DNA from: an uncultured Fidelibacterota bacterium
GTDB lineage: Bacteria; Fidelibacterota; Marinisomatia; SCGC-AAA003-L08; D37C17
DNA: 8,426 nt
Assembly: GCA_913049525.1 (NCBI GenBank)
Contig: CAJWYZ010000052.1
Coordinates: forward strand, 1-8,426
Direction of reading: 5' to 3'
Numbering within the stretch: the first letter of the stretch is position 1; every line of letters starts with the position of its first letter. Position numbers and translations under genes: made by a program. The notes beneath the pieces were generated by a model. It had not been told where the DNA came from and made no database searches. It saw nothing but the letters and a program-made list of their open reading frames with translations. This document shows positions 5,489 to 8,426 of this stretch, piece by piece.

Positions 5489-5489
5489 T

Positions 5490-7689
<2,200 letters not shown>

Positions 7690-8426
7690 ATGGATATCAA
7701 TATTTTAAATTCATTTCTATTTCATCCTCGAAAAGCCGCTGAATCACTTGGGGAAAATGATATGCTCATCCCTGTGAACGAAAATTCTAAAGTAGGCGTC
7801 CGGTTCCATTTGGTAAACCCCAAAGCGCCCAACATTTTATTTTTTCACGGCAACGGAGAAATTGCCCCAGAGTATGATGATATTGCCTCAGTTTATAATC
7901 AGAGAGAAATAAATTTTATTATTGCTGATTTTCGTGGATACGGATTTTCAACTGGTACGCCCAGTGCAGAAAATACCCAATCAGATGCACATATTATTTT
8001 AGATTTTTTACTTAAACACCTTGAAGAGAAAAATTATTCTGGACCACTGATTCTCATGGGGAGGTCATTGGGCTCAGTTTCTGTATTAGAATTATCACAG
8101 CGTTATCCTAAAGATTTTGCAGGGCTTATTATTGAAAGCGGATTTGCAGATGAAAAGCCCCTGTTTAAGCTAATTGGAATAACAGCAGATCAGGCAGGGT
8201 TTTCTAAAGAAGATGGATTTTTAAATGGGGAAAAGATAAAAAAATATATAGGACCACTTCTTGTTATTCATGCAGAAGAGGATCATATAGTACCATTTAG
8301 CCAGGGGCAGGATTTACATGATTCTTGTCCATCTAAAGAAAAGACATCCCTTTCTATACCAAATGCTAACCACAATAATATTTTAGAGGTAAGTTTTCAG
8401 AAATATTTTGAAGAGATTACTCGGTT
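7690..8426 (+). CDS. Alpha/beta hydrolase (serine hydrolase), partial at its C-terminus
   Basis: From the ATG at 7690 the frame stays open to the window edge (245 codons), starting MDINILNSFLFHPRK. It has the alpha/beta hydrolase landmarks: oxyanion motif FFHGNGE (51-57), DFRGYGFS (80-87), nucleophile elbow GRSLGS with S126, acid D198 in HAEEDHIVP, and catalytic H228 in NANHNNI. The catalytic triad is complete, and families of this type are around 250 residues, so only a few residues should be missing. The substrate is unknown. The FLFHPR start and FFHGNGE resemble uncharacterised cytosolic hydrolases. In the same frame a GTG at 7639 would add MKFIIILLLTTLINSQT, which looks like a signal peptide or membrane anchor, so the protein may instead be exported. 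Neither start has an SD. It is transcribed divergently from ligA and shows no functional link to its neighbours. Confidence 0.88.
   Translation, partial: MDINILNSFLFHPRKAAESLGENDMLIPVNENSKVGVRFHLVNPKAPNILFFHGNGEIAPEYDDIASVYNQREINFIIADFRGYGFSTGTPSAENTQSDAHIILDFLLKHLEEKNYSGPLILMGRSLGSVSVLELSQRYPKDFAGLIIESGFADEKPLFKLIGITADQAGFSKEDGFLNGEKIKKYIGPLLVIHAEEDHIVPFSQGQDLHDSCPSKEKTSLSIPNANHNNILEVSFQKYFEEITR

Overview
The window carries bacterial chromosome of moderate to low GC. Genes are tightly packed and mostly on the minus strand, with a single plus-strand gene at the right edge. Shine-Dalgarno (SD) sequences are weak or absent before most genes. That, with the gene content, suggests a member of the FCB superphylum, possibly a Marinimicrobia/SAR406-type marine bacterium. 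This is a low-confidence guess with no rRNA or marker tree behind it. No insertion sequences, CRISPR arrays, tRNAs or rRNAs were seen.

Layout, in minus-strand transcription order (right to left): (a) ligA (NAD-dependent DNA ligase), a small one-TM protein that starts 1 nt after the ligA stop, and a VAT1-like medium-chain quinone reductase. (b) A compact regulatory leader at about 4024-4216: a sigma70-like promoter, a 24-codon reading frame with three consecutive Cys codons, a long-range inverted repeat and a strong intrinsic terminator. (c) A three-gene operon, cysM - mec - [cysO-moeZ fusion], closed by a second strong terminator at 1171-1200. (d) The N-terminal 373 codons of a membrane Fe-S oxidoreductase with a NarI-like cytochrome b domain (ETF:menaquinone-oxidoreductase/HdrD-like), cut by the left edge. 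To the right of ligA, a divergent alpha/beta hydrolase runs off the right edge.

The core of the window is a complete sulfur-carrier route to cysteine of the kind known from Mycobacterium tuberculosis (CysM + CysO + Mec, with MoeZ). The E1/rhodanese part would adenylate and thiocarboxylate the ubiquitin-like CysO tail. CysM would couple CysO-COSH to a PLP-bound aminoacrylate, probably from O-phosphoserine. The JAMM protease Mec would release cysteine. Two features are unusual. First, the CysO domain is fused in front of MoeZ, so its Gly-Gly is internal (residues 90-91) and would need proteolysis before adenylation; the operon's own JAMM protease is the obvious candidate. Second, the leader looks like a cysteine-sensing attenuator: Cys-Cys-Cys codons in a tiny ORF, followed by a terminator placed just before cysM. 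The leader also has an internal 9-nt perfect match to the ribosomal anti-SD complement, which stands out among genes with almost no SDs.
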